IMG/VR virus record: IMGVR_UViG_3300049855_000474
Span: 62,001 to 126,000 of that record
Origin: a virus
Length of the DNA: 64,000 nucleotides
Reading direction: 5' to 3' (one strand)
Shown here: positions 1 through 8,236 of the stretch, one piece after another
How the letters are laid out: each line of letters starts with the position of its first letter
Numbering within the stretch: the first letter of the stretch is position 1
The notes under the pieces: model-generated
Seen by the model: the letters and a program-made list of their open reading frames with translations, nothing else
What the model was told of the DNA's origin: nothing
Database searches by the model: none
Translations under genes and position numbers: made by a program

Positions 1-236
1 GCCAAATCCTGAAGAGTATCACCACCAGCCATCTGGGTAAGCTCATTGTGCTTCGCCCAAAGCTGAGCCAAAGCACTGTGCGCCTTAGGCAACTTGTCCT
101 TACCTATTTTACCAGATTGTAGGTTTAATGAGATCTTATGAATAAGATTCTCAATATCCTTCAGTTCCTCAGGTCCAGCAAGCTTCTCAATAGCCGCCGC
201 CACAACATACACTCGCTTTTGTAGATCTTTACGCAT
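1..236 (-). CDS. Small helical protein, partial (runs off window edge)
   Basis: The reading frame opens at ATG 236 with an AGGA about ten bases upstream and stays open to the window edge, giving 78 codons. The product starts MRKDLQKRVYVVAAAIEKLAG and continues as a charged, mostly helical chain. I do not recognise a family. The first 20 residues closely resemble the start of the gene at 14811-15386 (MRKDVQKRLLTVAAVLDRTAG), another gene of the head module, so the two may share a sorting peptide. It follows the prohead protease and an IS remnant in transcription order. Function unknown; that it is a gene is fairly sure from the continuous frame and the start context. Confidence 0.65.
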   Translation of the reverse strand, partial: MRKDLQKRVYVVAAAIEKLAGPEELKDIENLIHKISLNLQSGKIGKDKLPKAHSALAQLWAKHNELTQMAGGDTLQDL

Positions 237-294
237 TCTTCTTATTCCTGTGAAAATCTCCAGAAAATGGAGAAATTGTAGATCGCTTACAGAA

Positions 295-420
295 TTATAT
301 AACCAGGTCTTCCAATTTAGTGCAATAGGAGAGAAGATCTTCTAAACTGGTGACTGGGTACTTGGAAAGGTCTTTCCTAAGTAAGAAAATTGTTTTATTG
401 GCTAATTCAGGGCATTCCAT
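295..420 (-). CDS. 41-residue small ORF starting at an IS right end
   Basis: ATG at 420 is followed by 41 sense codons and TAA at 297-295. Upstream is GGGGAGGATGTCA, a very strong ribosome-binding sequence, but that sequence is the right end of the IS200/IS605 remnant and the ATG straddles the element boundary. The peptide is acidic and Leu-rich (LEDLLSYC, LEDLVI) and matches nothing I know. It could be a real small gene that acquired its translation signal from the insertion, the 3' end of a gene truncated by it, or chance. No other gene occupies 237-419. Confidence 0.35.
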   Translation of the reverse strand: MECPELANKTIFLLRKDLSKYPVTSLEDLLSYCTKLEDLVI

Positions 421-613
421 TGACATCCTCCCCTTCTCTAAAGAAGGAGATTCCTAACTCACTTCAGAGCCTACCGTTAGACAGCAGGAACAGGTTTGGC
501 TTGTGAGGTACTCATTTACCTCAGTGTAAGTCCCTGAGCGCCTAATGGCTTTGTACTTCAGGAACGTCCTTAGCATAGCCCAACCAGCGTTAGTAAACAT
601 AAGTCCTTGTAAT
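420..613 (-). mobile_element. Decayed IS200/IS605-family remnant (tnpB 3' end plus right end)
   Basis: Right after the stop of the prohead protease gene, the minus strand encodes a TnpB-like stretch: AGWAMLRTFLKYKAIRR, then YTEVNEYLTSQTCSCC, which matches the conserved C-terminal part of IS605 OrfB/TnpB up to the first zinc-finger CxxC. The second CxxC and the last catalytic Asp region are missing; the frame jumps to LTVGSEVS and stops at 454. Downstream is a hairpin (CCTTCT/AGAAGG, 432-447) and a terminus reading GGGGAGGATGTCAA, the usual form of a right end in this family. The left part of the element is absent. This is a 5'-truncated, internally deleted, inactive copy; family assignment rests on motif recognition by eye. 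Confidence 0.7.
432..447 (-). repeat. Right-end hairpin of the IS200/IS605 remnant
   Basis: CCTTCT (432-437) pairs with AGAAGG (442-447) around a four-base loop. It sits between the tnpB remnant stop codon and the TCAA terminus. Subterminal hairpins recognised as single strands by the TnpA transposase are known in this family; here no tnpA is visible in the window. Confidence 0.6.
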
Positions 614-1360
614 TTATAGCTTATCCCAAGGAGAGCGCCAACGATCATATGCAGTATGATCGGCGGGGCAAACTCCAGGCAAAATTGAAGTTTCAATGTA
701 GTTTAAATTAAAACAATTTTCATACAATAGTTGTCCGTTGACAACCTGTCCCTTACCTTTACCGTGCTGCATGTGACTACAAGCAATTCGTCCATTAGGA
801 CTAGTAGCCCCACAACCCGGATAAGAACATTCCGTATAACCAACAAAGGCTCCCATAGAAAAACCAAGACGATCACCACGCAACATTTGCGCAATCATCT
901 CTGGATCCTTTGTGCGATCCCAAGCAGCAAGTACTACAATTTTGTACTGACCATTAGCTAGCTTCTGTAGTGATGCATCAAGATGCACACCACGGGCTTT
1001 ACGGATGTCCTTGTTGTCGTGATCTCGATGTGTCGGCTTGGAAATAAATGTTTGATAGGCAATTCTTCCAATGTCGGGATTGAACGCTGACACAGCATCA
1101 AAAGTAAAAGCATCAAGGTTTCGATTGGGGACATCTACTGTCACAATGGGGATTTCATTGATGATGTAATCTTTAATATCTGGTGATATATGATACTTTT
1201 CAGCGGCTAGGGGTAGCCAACTGATATCAATGTGTCCGGTTTTATTGAAGATATGGTTTGATGCCATACGGAGCTTACCGGTGGTAGGGTCCCGGAATTG
1301 CTCGCACTTATGCCCTTCGAACTGTCGAGTGGCTGGGGTGGTTTCACCTAGTTTTATCAT
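614..1360 (-). CDS. Prohead (capsid maturation) protease
   Basis: A 248-residue protein with the pattern of phage prohead core proteases. ISKPTHRDHD (about residues 106-115) carries the likely catalytic His, followed by GVHLDAS; RLGFSMGAFV (164-173) carries the likely catalytic Ser in the SMG context typical of the family; a zinc-type cluster CSYPGCG...CSHM follows, as in T4-like and jumbo-phage proteases, then the hydrophobic stretch NLNYIETSIL. In the family this enzyme cleaves scaffold and N-terminal peptides of capsid proteins during head maturation. It lies just downstream of the portal gene, the usual order. The IS remnant starts immediately after its stop codon and leaves the gene intact. 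Catalytic residue assignment is by analogy. Confidence 0.85.
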   Translation of the reverse strand: MIKLGETTPATRQFEGHKCEQFRDPTTGKLRMASNHIFNKTGHIDISWLPLAAEKYHISPDIKDYIINEIPIVTVDVPNRNLDAFTFDAVSAFNPDIGRIAYQTFISKPTHRDHDNKDIRKARGVHLDASLQKLANGQYKIVVLAAWDRTKDPEMIAQMLRGDRLGFSMGAFVGYTECSYPGCGATSPNGRIACSHMQHGKGKGQVVNGQLLYENCFNLNYIETSILPGVCPADHTAYDRWRSPWDKL

Positions 1361-1420
1361 TTATGAAGCCTTTTCACGTAGCAATTAGAGCAATAACCCT
1401 TACATAATAGATAATCTTAG

Positions 1421-3733
1421 TTATTTCATCTTTTTCAGGGCATTAGAATCATCAATGAAACCAGTGAGAAGTCTATCACCGCCGCGTTCGCCGGGAATAG
1501 AAACTCTACTGAAGTCAATGGGCATAGCGGGTTTTGGTTTCTCTACTGCCCCTGGTGCTTCTGGACGAACAAGGGTGTAGGCATAGACATACTGAAGTTC
1601 TGTCTTGAGCGCTGTCTTATCATGAATAGAATCTAGTAGCCCGTCAGTAATATCAGAAGCGATATCTTGACTTAGGGTGATACCGTGAAGTAGACCAGCG
1701 CGAGCAAGTAGGTACTGCAGCACTTGGTCTCTCTTGACATTTCCGGTATCAATGATACTGGAAACTCTTTTTTGCTTGCCGACGACTTTGCTGGATTGGT
1801 TACCGAGATAATCCAGCAATACTTTGGTCGAGTATTCAGCCTGTTCCCTGGTTATACCTAGGAACGAGCCTCGGATAAAATGAGGGAGAGTAGCTACAGC
1901 AGCGATGGAATCCCCATAATCAGAAGTAGTTGTTTCTTTTACGGAGGCTCCAAGAGTGGGAAGTGAGATATTAGAAGGTGCTCCACCTGGGGCACCTCCT
2001 GGTGCTCCACCTCCACCGAGGTCACCACCCATACCACCTGGTGCACCGCCAAGGTCACCTAACCCACCGAGATCACCACCTAAATCAGGGGGAGGACCTC
2101 CACCAGGAGATCCTGTATCAAGGTCCAAACCTGGACCCATGCCACCGCCACCGATACCGCCACCGATACCACCGCCCAAACCACCACCAAGCCCACCACC
2201 ACCTGGAGCACCCATGGTTTCAGGAGCGACTTCTTGTATTTTCTTAGCATGAGCAGAAAGTTGTTTTCTAATTTCGATATCGTCATCAAATTGTGCAATT
2301 TCTGAATCTAGGCTGAAGCCTGCGGAGGCTGCCCAGGTACGCATAGTGACAGGAATACCTTTAGAATTCATGAACTCCAGGATTTCCAGGTAATCTCTAT
2401 CAGCCACAGGGCGAAGGGATTTTTCCCACTTGAAATCTGGGAGCAGAAGGGTTTCATTTGTAGCGTCTTTAGCAACTCGAACCCGGTGATTCAATTCCGC
2501 AGTTGTTCGCTTTACAAAATTATGCTTTTGAGCAATGGGCTTAAGTAGGCGATCAATCAGCAAGTAATGCGTCATGAAATTACGATGCGCCCTAATCTTC
2601 TCTAGGAAGATAGACATTTGCTGTTCGAGGGTGGAGAAGTTAGCATCACCTCTAAGAAAAGCTTCACTTACACCTAGCGAGTTTAGTTTTCCTGATTGCA
2701 GGAAACTCCACTCATCACTGATCTTGAGTATATCCTGTGGAGTACCTCCACCGACCTCATTGGTCTGAACGCCTGTTCGTGTTACAACGATAGCACCAAC
2801 AGGGTCTTCATCTGCTTGCATGAACAAGCTACTGATACCATCAAGTTCTTGGGGACTGGGCTCCCAATCATCAAGACCTACCTGGATGTGACGAATTCTA
2901 GAAAGTCTACGCTTAGCAGAAGCAATTGTACCATTGACAAGTGCCTTCTCGTATGCGACAAACATGAGAATACGTGTATAAGCAGAAGCACCAATAGTAT
3001 CGTAAGGAGCTGTTTTTCTTGGAATATAGAAAGATTGTTCTGGTGGTAGTGGAATTTCTTTACCACTTCGAATCAAATCAACCAGTTCTTTAATTTCACT
3101 CTGGGCGGCTACGTCACGTTCATCTACACTGACAGCCCACCTGCGGTGCTGGGGTGTTGGGATAATATCCAACTTAGGCTGAAAACCTGGAATCGGGATA
3201 GGGTCCACACGAATCCAGTCAGGATCGTGGATAATCATTTTAGTGAAATAGCCTTTGGAATCATCCATATGAAGATGACCAATAACCTTACCCATTTTGA
3301 GAAATTCTGCGCTGATTTCAGGCAGTTGAGCAGTTATATTAATGGCATTCAAGCAATCGGTGTAGGTCTGAAGGACCTCTTTATCTTCAATACCAGTCAG
3401 TTGGAAATCTGACCAAGGAAGTTCTGTATACAAGTCGAGAGCTGGACCAGCAACAGGGTCTTGCAAATGAATACGCCGCCAGATACGATGCAAACGCCTG
3501 GGGTCAACGGGCATAAACTGTTCGATGATTGTACCTTCAGACAAGTCATCGTAAACAGGATTGAATTGGGTACGTCCACCTGCGCCTTGAGCAGGGACCA
3601 TACCACCGGATTGACCACCGAAACCGAAAGTACCAGGATTAGAGTTGCTTGGACTGCCACCGCCAAAAGGAGCTGCTGTCTTCCTACGAAGGGAAGCGAT
3701 GCGCATGCGGTCTGGATGAAATTTAATGGACAT
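1421..3733 (-). CDS. Portal vertex protein
   Basis: A 770-residue protein matching phage portals: the N-terminal half contains DPRRLHRIWRRIHLQDPVAG and DLYTELPWSDF, followed by the long stem and crown region with ISDEWSFLQSGKLNSLGVSE and FLEKIRAHRNFM. Portals form the dodecameric ring through which DNA enters and leaves the head. The start overlaps the previous stop as TAATG. Unusual is a Gly/Pro-rich stretch of about 80 residues (roughly 505-586, encoded by 1975-2220), made of GGG, GGL, GGA and PGG units, which separates the portal core from a C-terminal domain of about 180 residues without recognised family. Portal identity is firm; the C-terminal extension is unexplained. Confidence 0.88.
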   Translation of the reverse strand: MSIKFHPDRMRIASLRRKTAAPFGGGSPSNSNPGTFGFGGQSGGMVPAQGAGGRTQFNPVYDDLSEGTIIEQFMPVDPRRLHRIWRRIHLQDPVAGPALDLYTELPWSDFQLTGIEDKEVLQTYTDCLNAINITAQLPEISAEFLKMGKVIGHLHMDDSKGYFTKMIIHDPDWIRVDPIPIPGFQPKLDIIPTPQHRRWAVSVDERDVAAQSEIKELVDLIRSGKEIPLPPEQSFYIPRKTAPYDTIGASAYTRILMFVAYEKALVNGTIASAKRRLSRIRHIQVGLDDWEPSPQELDGISSLFMQADEDPVGAIVVTRTGVQTNEVGGGTPQDILKISDEWSFLQSGKLNSLGVSEAFLRGDANFSTLEQQMSIFLEKIRAHRNFMTHYLLIDRLLKPIAQKHNFVKRTTAELNHRVRVAKDATNETLLLPDFKWEKSLRPVADRDYLEILEFMNSKGIPVTMRTWAASAGFSLDSEIAQFDDDIEIRKQLSAHAKKIQEVAPETMGAPGGGGLGGGLGGGIGGGIGGGGMGPGLDLDTGSPGGGPPPDLGGDLGGLGDLGGAPGGMGGDLGGGGAPGGAPGGAPSNISLPTLGASVKETTTSDYGDSIAAVATLPHFIRGSFLGITREQAEYSTKVLLDYLGNQSSKVVGKQKRVSSIIDTGNVKRDQVLQYLLARAGLLHGITLSQDIASDITDGLLDSIHDKTALKTELQYVYAYTLVRPEAPGAVEKPKPAMPIDFSRVSIPGERGGDRLLTGFIDDSNALKKMK
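1975..2220 (-). repeat. Gly-rich low-complexity tract inside the portal gene
   Basis: An approximate repeat of GGT/CCA triplets encodes about 80 residues of Gly, Pro, Leu and Asp between two ordered parts of the portal protein. The opposite strand appears as a proline-rich open frame, which is only the mirror of this tract. Confidence 0.7.
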
Positions 3734-4722
3734 TAAGCCTCTGACTTAGAATCGGTACGCTTTTTCAGCGAGGAAGCTAGAGCTAGCTCCAGGGCTGTAG
3801 TATCTACGCCATCTACATTCTGTATGAATAATCGAAGGTAATGAGCATTGCCTGCTTTGATCAGGTACTTCTCGGCGGCAGGAATGTTGGCGCCTTCGAT
3901 ATTTTTAGCAAAAACGTAAATAGTTTGAAGGTCAGCGGAGTCTAAAACCTTCTGTTCCAACCTCTTTATATCTGCACCTTTTACATCTTTAGCGAAAAAA
4001 TAAGCCATAGAAGGTGTACCGTTTTCAAATACAACAGCTTCCAATTTCTGGAGAACAGCAGTGGAAAGGTCTTCCTGGTAACGTGAAGCTACACGGAGTG
4101 CTTGTTCAGCATCCTTAGCCACAACGATCCTGTTTATCTCTCCATATGCCACCTTTAACGCACCTGTAGTTAGATACTTTCCAACACCGCTAAAAATTTC
4201 ACTTAGACTGTCCGCTAAAAGATACATTTGAAACAATGCGTTGGCGTAGTAAATGTTTTTGTTATCCTCAGTTATATAGACGCTTCCACCGTTGAGGGAG
4301 ATCTCTGTGAAGAATCCAGATACTTTTCTTTTGAATTGCGATGGAATCATTTCATGGGAAAAAGGGGCAGGAATCTTGATAAGATACACTTCAGGACTAT
4401 GAAGTAGGCTTCTAAGCTCAGCTCGGATAGGTTCTTCGATATTCAAGTTTTTAACGTTTTCAACAGAATAAGAAATATGAATATCGTCAAAATCAGATGG
4501 TGGGCGATTCTGTTCAGAGGTATTAGGTGGAGGGAGAGGCGAAAGTTCTACGCCATGGGACACCTGGAAAGCGCGCTCAAGAGAATAGTTCTGGCACACT
4601 TTAGTAGTGCACTGTGTTGTTTTGGGTCCATTTTCTGCTTGTAGGTCTCCACACAAAGGGCAAGCCCCTGCAAACTTACGCAGATGCGCAATCAAAGTGC
4701 GTACCCTAGACAAGGAACCCAT
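3733..4722 (-). CDS. Zinc-binding N-terminus plus helical-repeat protein
   Basis: I chose ATG 4722, preceded by AAGGG at good spacing; the frame is open to a TTG at 4761 but that would overlap the preceding gene. The protein (329 residues) begins with a basic helix (MGSLSRVRTLIAHLRKFAG), then CPLCG...CTTKVC, a likely zinc ribbon. The C-terminal third has at least three copies of a roughly 32-residue unit with the pattern YxFAKxVxGADxxxLExxV, as in the HEAT-like helical repeats found in other phage proteins. The stop overlaps the portal start (TAATG), so the two are translated together. No function can be assigned; adjacency to the portal suggests head assembly. Confidence 0.7.
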   Translation of the reverse strand: MGSLSRVRTLIAHLRKFAGACPLCGDLQAENGPKTTQCTTKVCQNYSLERAFQVSHGVELSPLPPPNTSEQNRPPSDFDDIHISYSVENVKNLNIEEPIRAELRSLLHSPEVYLIKIPAPFSHEMIPSQFKRKVSGFFTEISLNGGSVYITEDNKNIYYANALFQMYLLADSLSEIFSGVGKYLTTGALKVAYGEINRIVVAKDAEQALRVASRYQEDLSTAVLQKLEAVVFENGTPSMAYFFAKDVKGADIKRLEQKVLDSADLQTIYVFAKNIEGANIPAAEKYLIKAGNAHYLRLFIQNVDGVDTTALELALASSLKKRTDSKSEA

Positions 4723-4733
4723 AAGTAAAACCC

Positions 4734-5069
4734 TTATCGGACAGGAACTGTCACGTGACAACTGGAACAGTAATAAGCTTCAACTGCGTTAGACAGCTTT
4801 ACGCCATTCATTACTGAGTTACAGCGAGGACACGGAGCCATACGACTAGTCGAAGCCGAGGCTGTTCGAATAGAAGAAGCCGACTTAGGCTGCAGCTCCG
4901 CAAGAACTAGGTCTAGAGCCAAAGTAGTATCCTCTGGACGAACGGAATCCTTAATATCAGCAAGAGCTAGCTTGAAGCGGATCTCACGACGACGCAGTGT
5001 GGTGAGTGGTTCAAAGCCATAAACCTGAGCAGTATCGTTCAAAAATTCGTCAATTGTCTTTTTCGCCAT
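4734..5069 (-). CDS. Small protein with C-terminal zinc ribbon
   Basis: A 111-residue protein. The first 65 residues are helical and charged (KTIDEFLNDTAQVYGFEPL...LRRREIRFKLALADI). A Ser/Ala-rich linker leads to CPRCNSVMNG...YYCSSC, a CxxC-x(n)-CxxC zinc ribbon. It stops 11 bases before the next start. Family not recognised; it sits in the portal cluster between two genes that also look structural. Confidence 0.65.
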   Translation of the reverse strand: MAKKTIDEFLNDTAQVYGFEPLTTLRRREIRFKLALADIKDSVRPEDTTLALDLVLAELQPKSASSIRTASASTSRMAPCPRCNSVMNGVKLSNAVEAYYCSSCHVTVPVR

Positions 5070-5134
5070 AGCAAACCCTCAATTACCAGATAACCAGTAG
5101 AGACAAAGTTTTATAAGTACCCGTAAATTCAAGA

Positions 5135-5668
5135 CTATTTCTTACTTAGCAAGTCATCCAAGGTATCTTCTGAAGTTTTCGATGCAGGGGACTTCATATC
5201 TTCTGTCCGGCGAAGCTTGTGCTTGACGGGCTGATGTTTCTCTTGAGCCTTGTGTTTAATCGAAAGCCGTTTCATAGTAGAAGCAAGCTCCTGAAGATCA
5301 CCAAAGTTCTTGGAGTATTGTTCCAATTGGGCTGATAGCTCATTAAGCTCGGAAGTAGCTTTAATTTTAGCTACCTCTTTAGTGTCCTGCCCAGGCTGAA
5401 GGACCTCGGAGAGCTGAGTAGAGATCTTATTGAGGTACTTCTCAATCTGAGTAGCCGCATCATCCAAGGCATTAATAGCTTGTTTTATTTCTGACTTTTC
5501 TGGTAAGTCCTGCAGAAGAGCCACAAATTCATCAGTATTATCCTGAAGTAGCCCCAGAGGGGTGACTTTAACGGTCTTATCCTCACCTTTGTAACCAACA
5601 CCTCGGGTATTAGTAGTATCAGCGAGCTTAGTAAGCCCCTCAGCGATTTTCTGTATTTTAGTAGACAT
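5135..5668 (-). CDS. Coiled-coil protein, possible prohead scaffold component
   Basis: A 177-residue, almost entirely charged and helical protein; a coiled coil is likely over residues 45-140 (LNKISTQLSEVL, LSAQLEQYSKNFGDLQELAS). It starts MSTKIQKIAEGLTKLADT, an amphipathic peptide resembling the N-termini of other proteins of this phage. The C-terminus is Lys-rich and then acidic. Its position between a large acidic protein and the portal, and its composition, fit a scaffold or core protein, but no motif proves this. The start overlaps the preceding stop as TAATG. Confidence 0.65.
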   Translation of the reverse strand: MSTKIQKIAEGLTKLADTTNTRGVGYKGEDKTVKVTPLGLLQDNTDEFVALLQDLPEKSEIKQAINALDDAATQIEKYLNKISTQLSEVLQPGQDTKEVAKIKATSELNELSAQLEQYSKNFGDLQELASTMKRLSIKHKAQEKHQPVKHKLRRTEDMKSPASKTSEDTLDDLLSKK

Positions 5669-8232
5669 TACTCGCTCTTTTTGCTGGGTGATGCTACATC
5701 CGGAGTCAAGAAACGAATCTTTGGACGACCCATCCCCATCGGTCCACCGTCAACAGGGGAAAAAGTAACGAAAGTACCACCATCAGGAGGAGCCTCCTCT
5801 TCAGAGGAATTATCGTCTTCCTCTTCATCAAGTTCCTCAGTCTCTTCCTCTTCCTCTTCCTCTTCCTCTTCCTCTCCATCAGAATCCTGAGGATTGTCCT
5901 CAACCAACATAGGAGGTGGCGGAGGGGGTGGAATAATCATAGCAGGAGGTGGAGCCATAGGCTCTTGGGGAGGAGGAATAAAAGAAGGCTGAGGTACTCG
6001 AAGCAGATTCATCAGAGAGCTAAAAGCTTCTGGTGTAATTTTGATAGTGACACAATCGACGCCCTCAGAGCCGATCACCATGGAGTGTGGCACTGCCTCA
6101 GCGGCAACAAAAGCAAGCTCTTCCTCGACAACTTCACCAGTTTTGATATCCCTGATGCAATCTTCATCCAGTTCTACAATACGACCAGCTTCCGTAAGGA
6201 CCCGAGCCCCGACAGGCTGATTGACACCAATAAAACCATCTTGCTCGTAGACTTCATCAGCACAAGCTATGACAAAGAAGTCACTGACACGCAGACTAGC
6301 GGCAACAACTTGAAGCTTGCTAGCAACAGTACCGGTAGATTGAGCAGCAATATCGTACAACTTATCAGAAAGCCTCAACATAGGAGGTTTACGGTCAAAG
6401 TCAGAAGCAGCTACAATCTTAGCTTGCGAAACGATGGTCATAGCACAAACGTCATGCTGCCGATAATCAAATAATTCAGGACTCTCGACAACCTGGAAAA
6501 CTTGAATAGGATAACCAAAGTCACACTGAAGCTCAGTCAGGATACGACCCTTATCAGCCTCTAGCTTAAAGGGAACATCCCAAGTGTTTTCAGTGAGCTT
6601 TAGGGCATTGAGCTTCCGCATATAATCAAGGAAGTTCGTATCCATGCGAGCATTGGACGTGAAGGTCATACGCATAACTGCGCTTGTTCGTACAGTGGCA
6701 ACTTTAGGCATAGGCGTTCCTTTATCAAGATCTTCAAGCAACTGACGGTCGGCGCAGATAGCTACCTCGTTTGTCATCAAAAGAGGTTCTCCTGCTACGT
6801 GATACATTGTATAGCTATGAATACCAACACGCTTAGAACTAGGATAACGATCCAAAACAACTGTAATACGATCATCAGAGATCCGAGCGTAATACAATTT
6901 ATCGTCTCGAGACTCTGCCACTTTGAACAAAGCCAAGATTTGGGGGTCATCCTTAGAAATATCCTTGAGCTGATCAATCAATGCTTGATCATCTAATTCC
7001 TCAATCAGACTGAAAAAGGAAGCCAAACGATGCGTTCCAGCAGCAGAACAAATCACATTCTCCCCATGAACACCCTGGTAAGCCGGACACTTTTTATCAT
7101 TAGCCATTTTGCAGTAAGCAAATTTGTCAGTAATATTAGTGTTCTTGGTAGGGAACTCTGGAGCCGGGCAATCATCCAGGTAAACCATCCAAGCACTTCC
7201 CGTGGTAGCAATAGCGGGAATATGACCACCAGAGAAACTCTCTTCCTTGGCAGCTTGGATTAAACCTTCCAAGTCTTCAGCATTTCGCAAATGAAGATTC
7301 TTACGCAGAAGCTGTTGAATAGTAACCAAACGATTCAATGAAGCTTCTTTCATAATAGACAGGGAAGTGTTCAATTCCTGCAATCGACCAGGAAAACTAT
7401 TGACGACATCCACCCATTGAGGGTACAATACCTCACGGTAGTCATTCCAGACACCAGACAAAGTGTCCCAATGAGCTGTCAGATCCTCAAGAAATGCTTG
7501 ACGAGGACGACTAGAAATCTCTACGAACTTATTTACAGTAGCAGCAGAAACGTTCCGAAGCTCTGTATACATTGCCTGGGTTTCAACTTGCAGGGTGTGC
7601 AAGTCATCACGAAGGCGATCTAGAGTCTCATCCTTAGCGAGACGTTCAGCAATAGAATCTACAATTTCTTCAATTTGGTCCTTGACCTTATCGAAACGAG
7701 TAGACAACTCATGCTCGTGAAGCTGGTCAAAGAACCATTGGCATTCATCTACCAAGGCTTCAAAGGTCATAAGCTGAGGTATGACCGTCGTTAGATATTG
7801 GGCAAAGTTGGAATCTTGGAGGTCTTCCCACTCTACAATAGAAAGACCAAGTTCTTTTCGAATATCAGTAGCATCAACAGAGGCTGTAAGGAGACCAAGA
7901 GCAGCAGGTGTTCCACCTTTTCCACCCTTGCCGCCTTTACCCTTGCTCTTTTTCTTATTGACCTTGTGCTTTTGACGCATCAACTTCAAGCGCTGGTGGT
8001 CCTGCTCAGTTCGAATCTTGAGAGTATAAACACCAGTCTCTTCACCCTGCTGGGTATTCTCAGCACGATAATGAAGCTTGTACTTACGCATAGTGGACTT
8101 GAAATGCTGAACACGAGCCTGGTCCGTCAGCTTGTAGTGAAGAACTCCGCTCTGGGAAAGTCCTTTGAAAGCGAGCCCATGCTGCTCACAAAGCATCTTG
8201 ATTAATTTACGTCCCTTTGCGTTAATCGGCAT
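5668..8232 (-). CDS. Large head-module protein with poly-Pro and poly-Glu tail
   Basis: An 854-residue protein of unrecognised family. Segments: a basic N-terminal domain (1-95) ending in KVNKKKSKGKGGKGGKGG; a long helical region (about 115-330) rich in charged heptads; a mixed domain (about 340-740) with PKVATVRTSAVMRM and several Cys (CPAYQGVHGENVICSAAG); then Pro runs around 760-785 and an almost unbroken Glu tract around 790-820, ending in a short conserved-looking tail (GRPKIRFLTPDVASPSKK). Basic head and acidic tail suggest a role with DNA or in a scaffold core, but this is inference. It is in the same tight operon as the PcfJ-domain protein and the portal. Confidence 0.7.
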   Translation of the reverse strand: MPINAKGRKLIKMLCEQHGLAFKGLSQSGVLHYKLTDQARVQHFKSTMRKYKLHYRAENTQQGEETGVYTLKIRTEQDHQRLKLMRQKHKVNKKKSKGKGGKGGKGGTPAALGLLTASVDATDIRKELGLSIVEWEDLQDSNFAQYLTTVIPQLMTFEALVDECQWFFDQLHEHELSTRFDKVKDQIEEIVDSIAERLAKDETLDRLRDDLHTLQVETQAMYTELRNVSAATVNKFVEISSRPRQAFLEDLTAHWDTLSGVWNDYREVLYPQWVDVVNSFPGRLQELNTSLSIMKEASLNRLVTIQQLLRKNLHLRNAEDLEGLIQAAKEESFSGGHIPAIATTGSAWMVYLDDCPAPEFPTKNTNITDKFAYCKMANDKKCPAYQGVHGENVICSAAGTHRLASFFSLIEELDDQALIDQLKDISKDDPQILALFKVAESRDDKLYYARISDDRITVVLDRYPSSKRVGIHSYTMYHVAGEPLLMTNEVAICADRQLLEDLDKGTPMPKVATVRTSAVMRMTFTSNARMDTNFLDYMRKLNALKLTENTWDVPFKLEADKGRILTELQCDFGYPIQVFQVVESPELFDYRQHDVCAMTIVSQAKIVAASDFDRKPPMLRLSDKLYDIAAQSTGTVASKLQVVAASLRVSDFFVIACADEVYEQDGFIGVNQPVGARVLTEAGRIVELDEDCIRDIKTGEVVEEELAFVAAEAVPHSMVIGSEGVDCVTIKITPEAFSSLMNLLRVPQPSFIPPPQEPMAPPPAMIIPPPPPPPMLVEDNPQDSDGEEEEEEEEEEETEELDEEEDDNSSEEEAPPDGGTFVTFSPVDGGPMGMGRPKIRFLTPDVASPSKKSE
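5835..5880 (-). repeat. CTTCCT hexamer microsatellite (poly-Glu codons)
   Basis: On the plus strand the sequence is a near-perfect tandem of CTTCCT; on the coding minus strand it encodes a run of Glu with GAG/GAA alternation. Such a tract is prone to length change by slippage in steps of whole codons. Confidence 0.75.
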
Positions 8233-8236
8233 CGAA

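Noticed and set aside
1956-2252. Proline-rich open frames on the plus strand
   Set aside because: They are the mirror of the Gly-rich tract of the portal gene on the other strand; no start signal and biased composition explain them.
5681-5890. Ser-rich open frame on the plus strand
   Set aside because: It is the complement of the poly-Glu codons of the 854-residue protein and has no ribosome-binding site.
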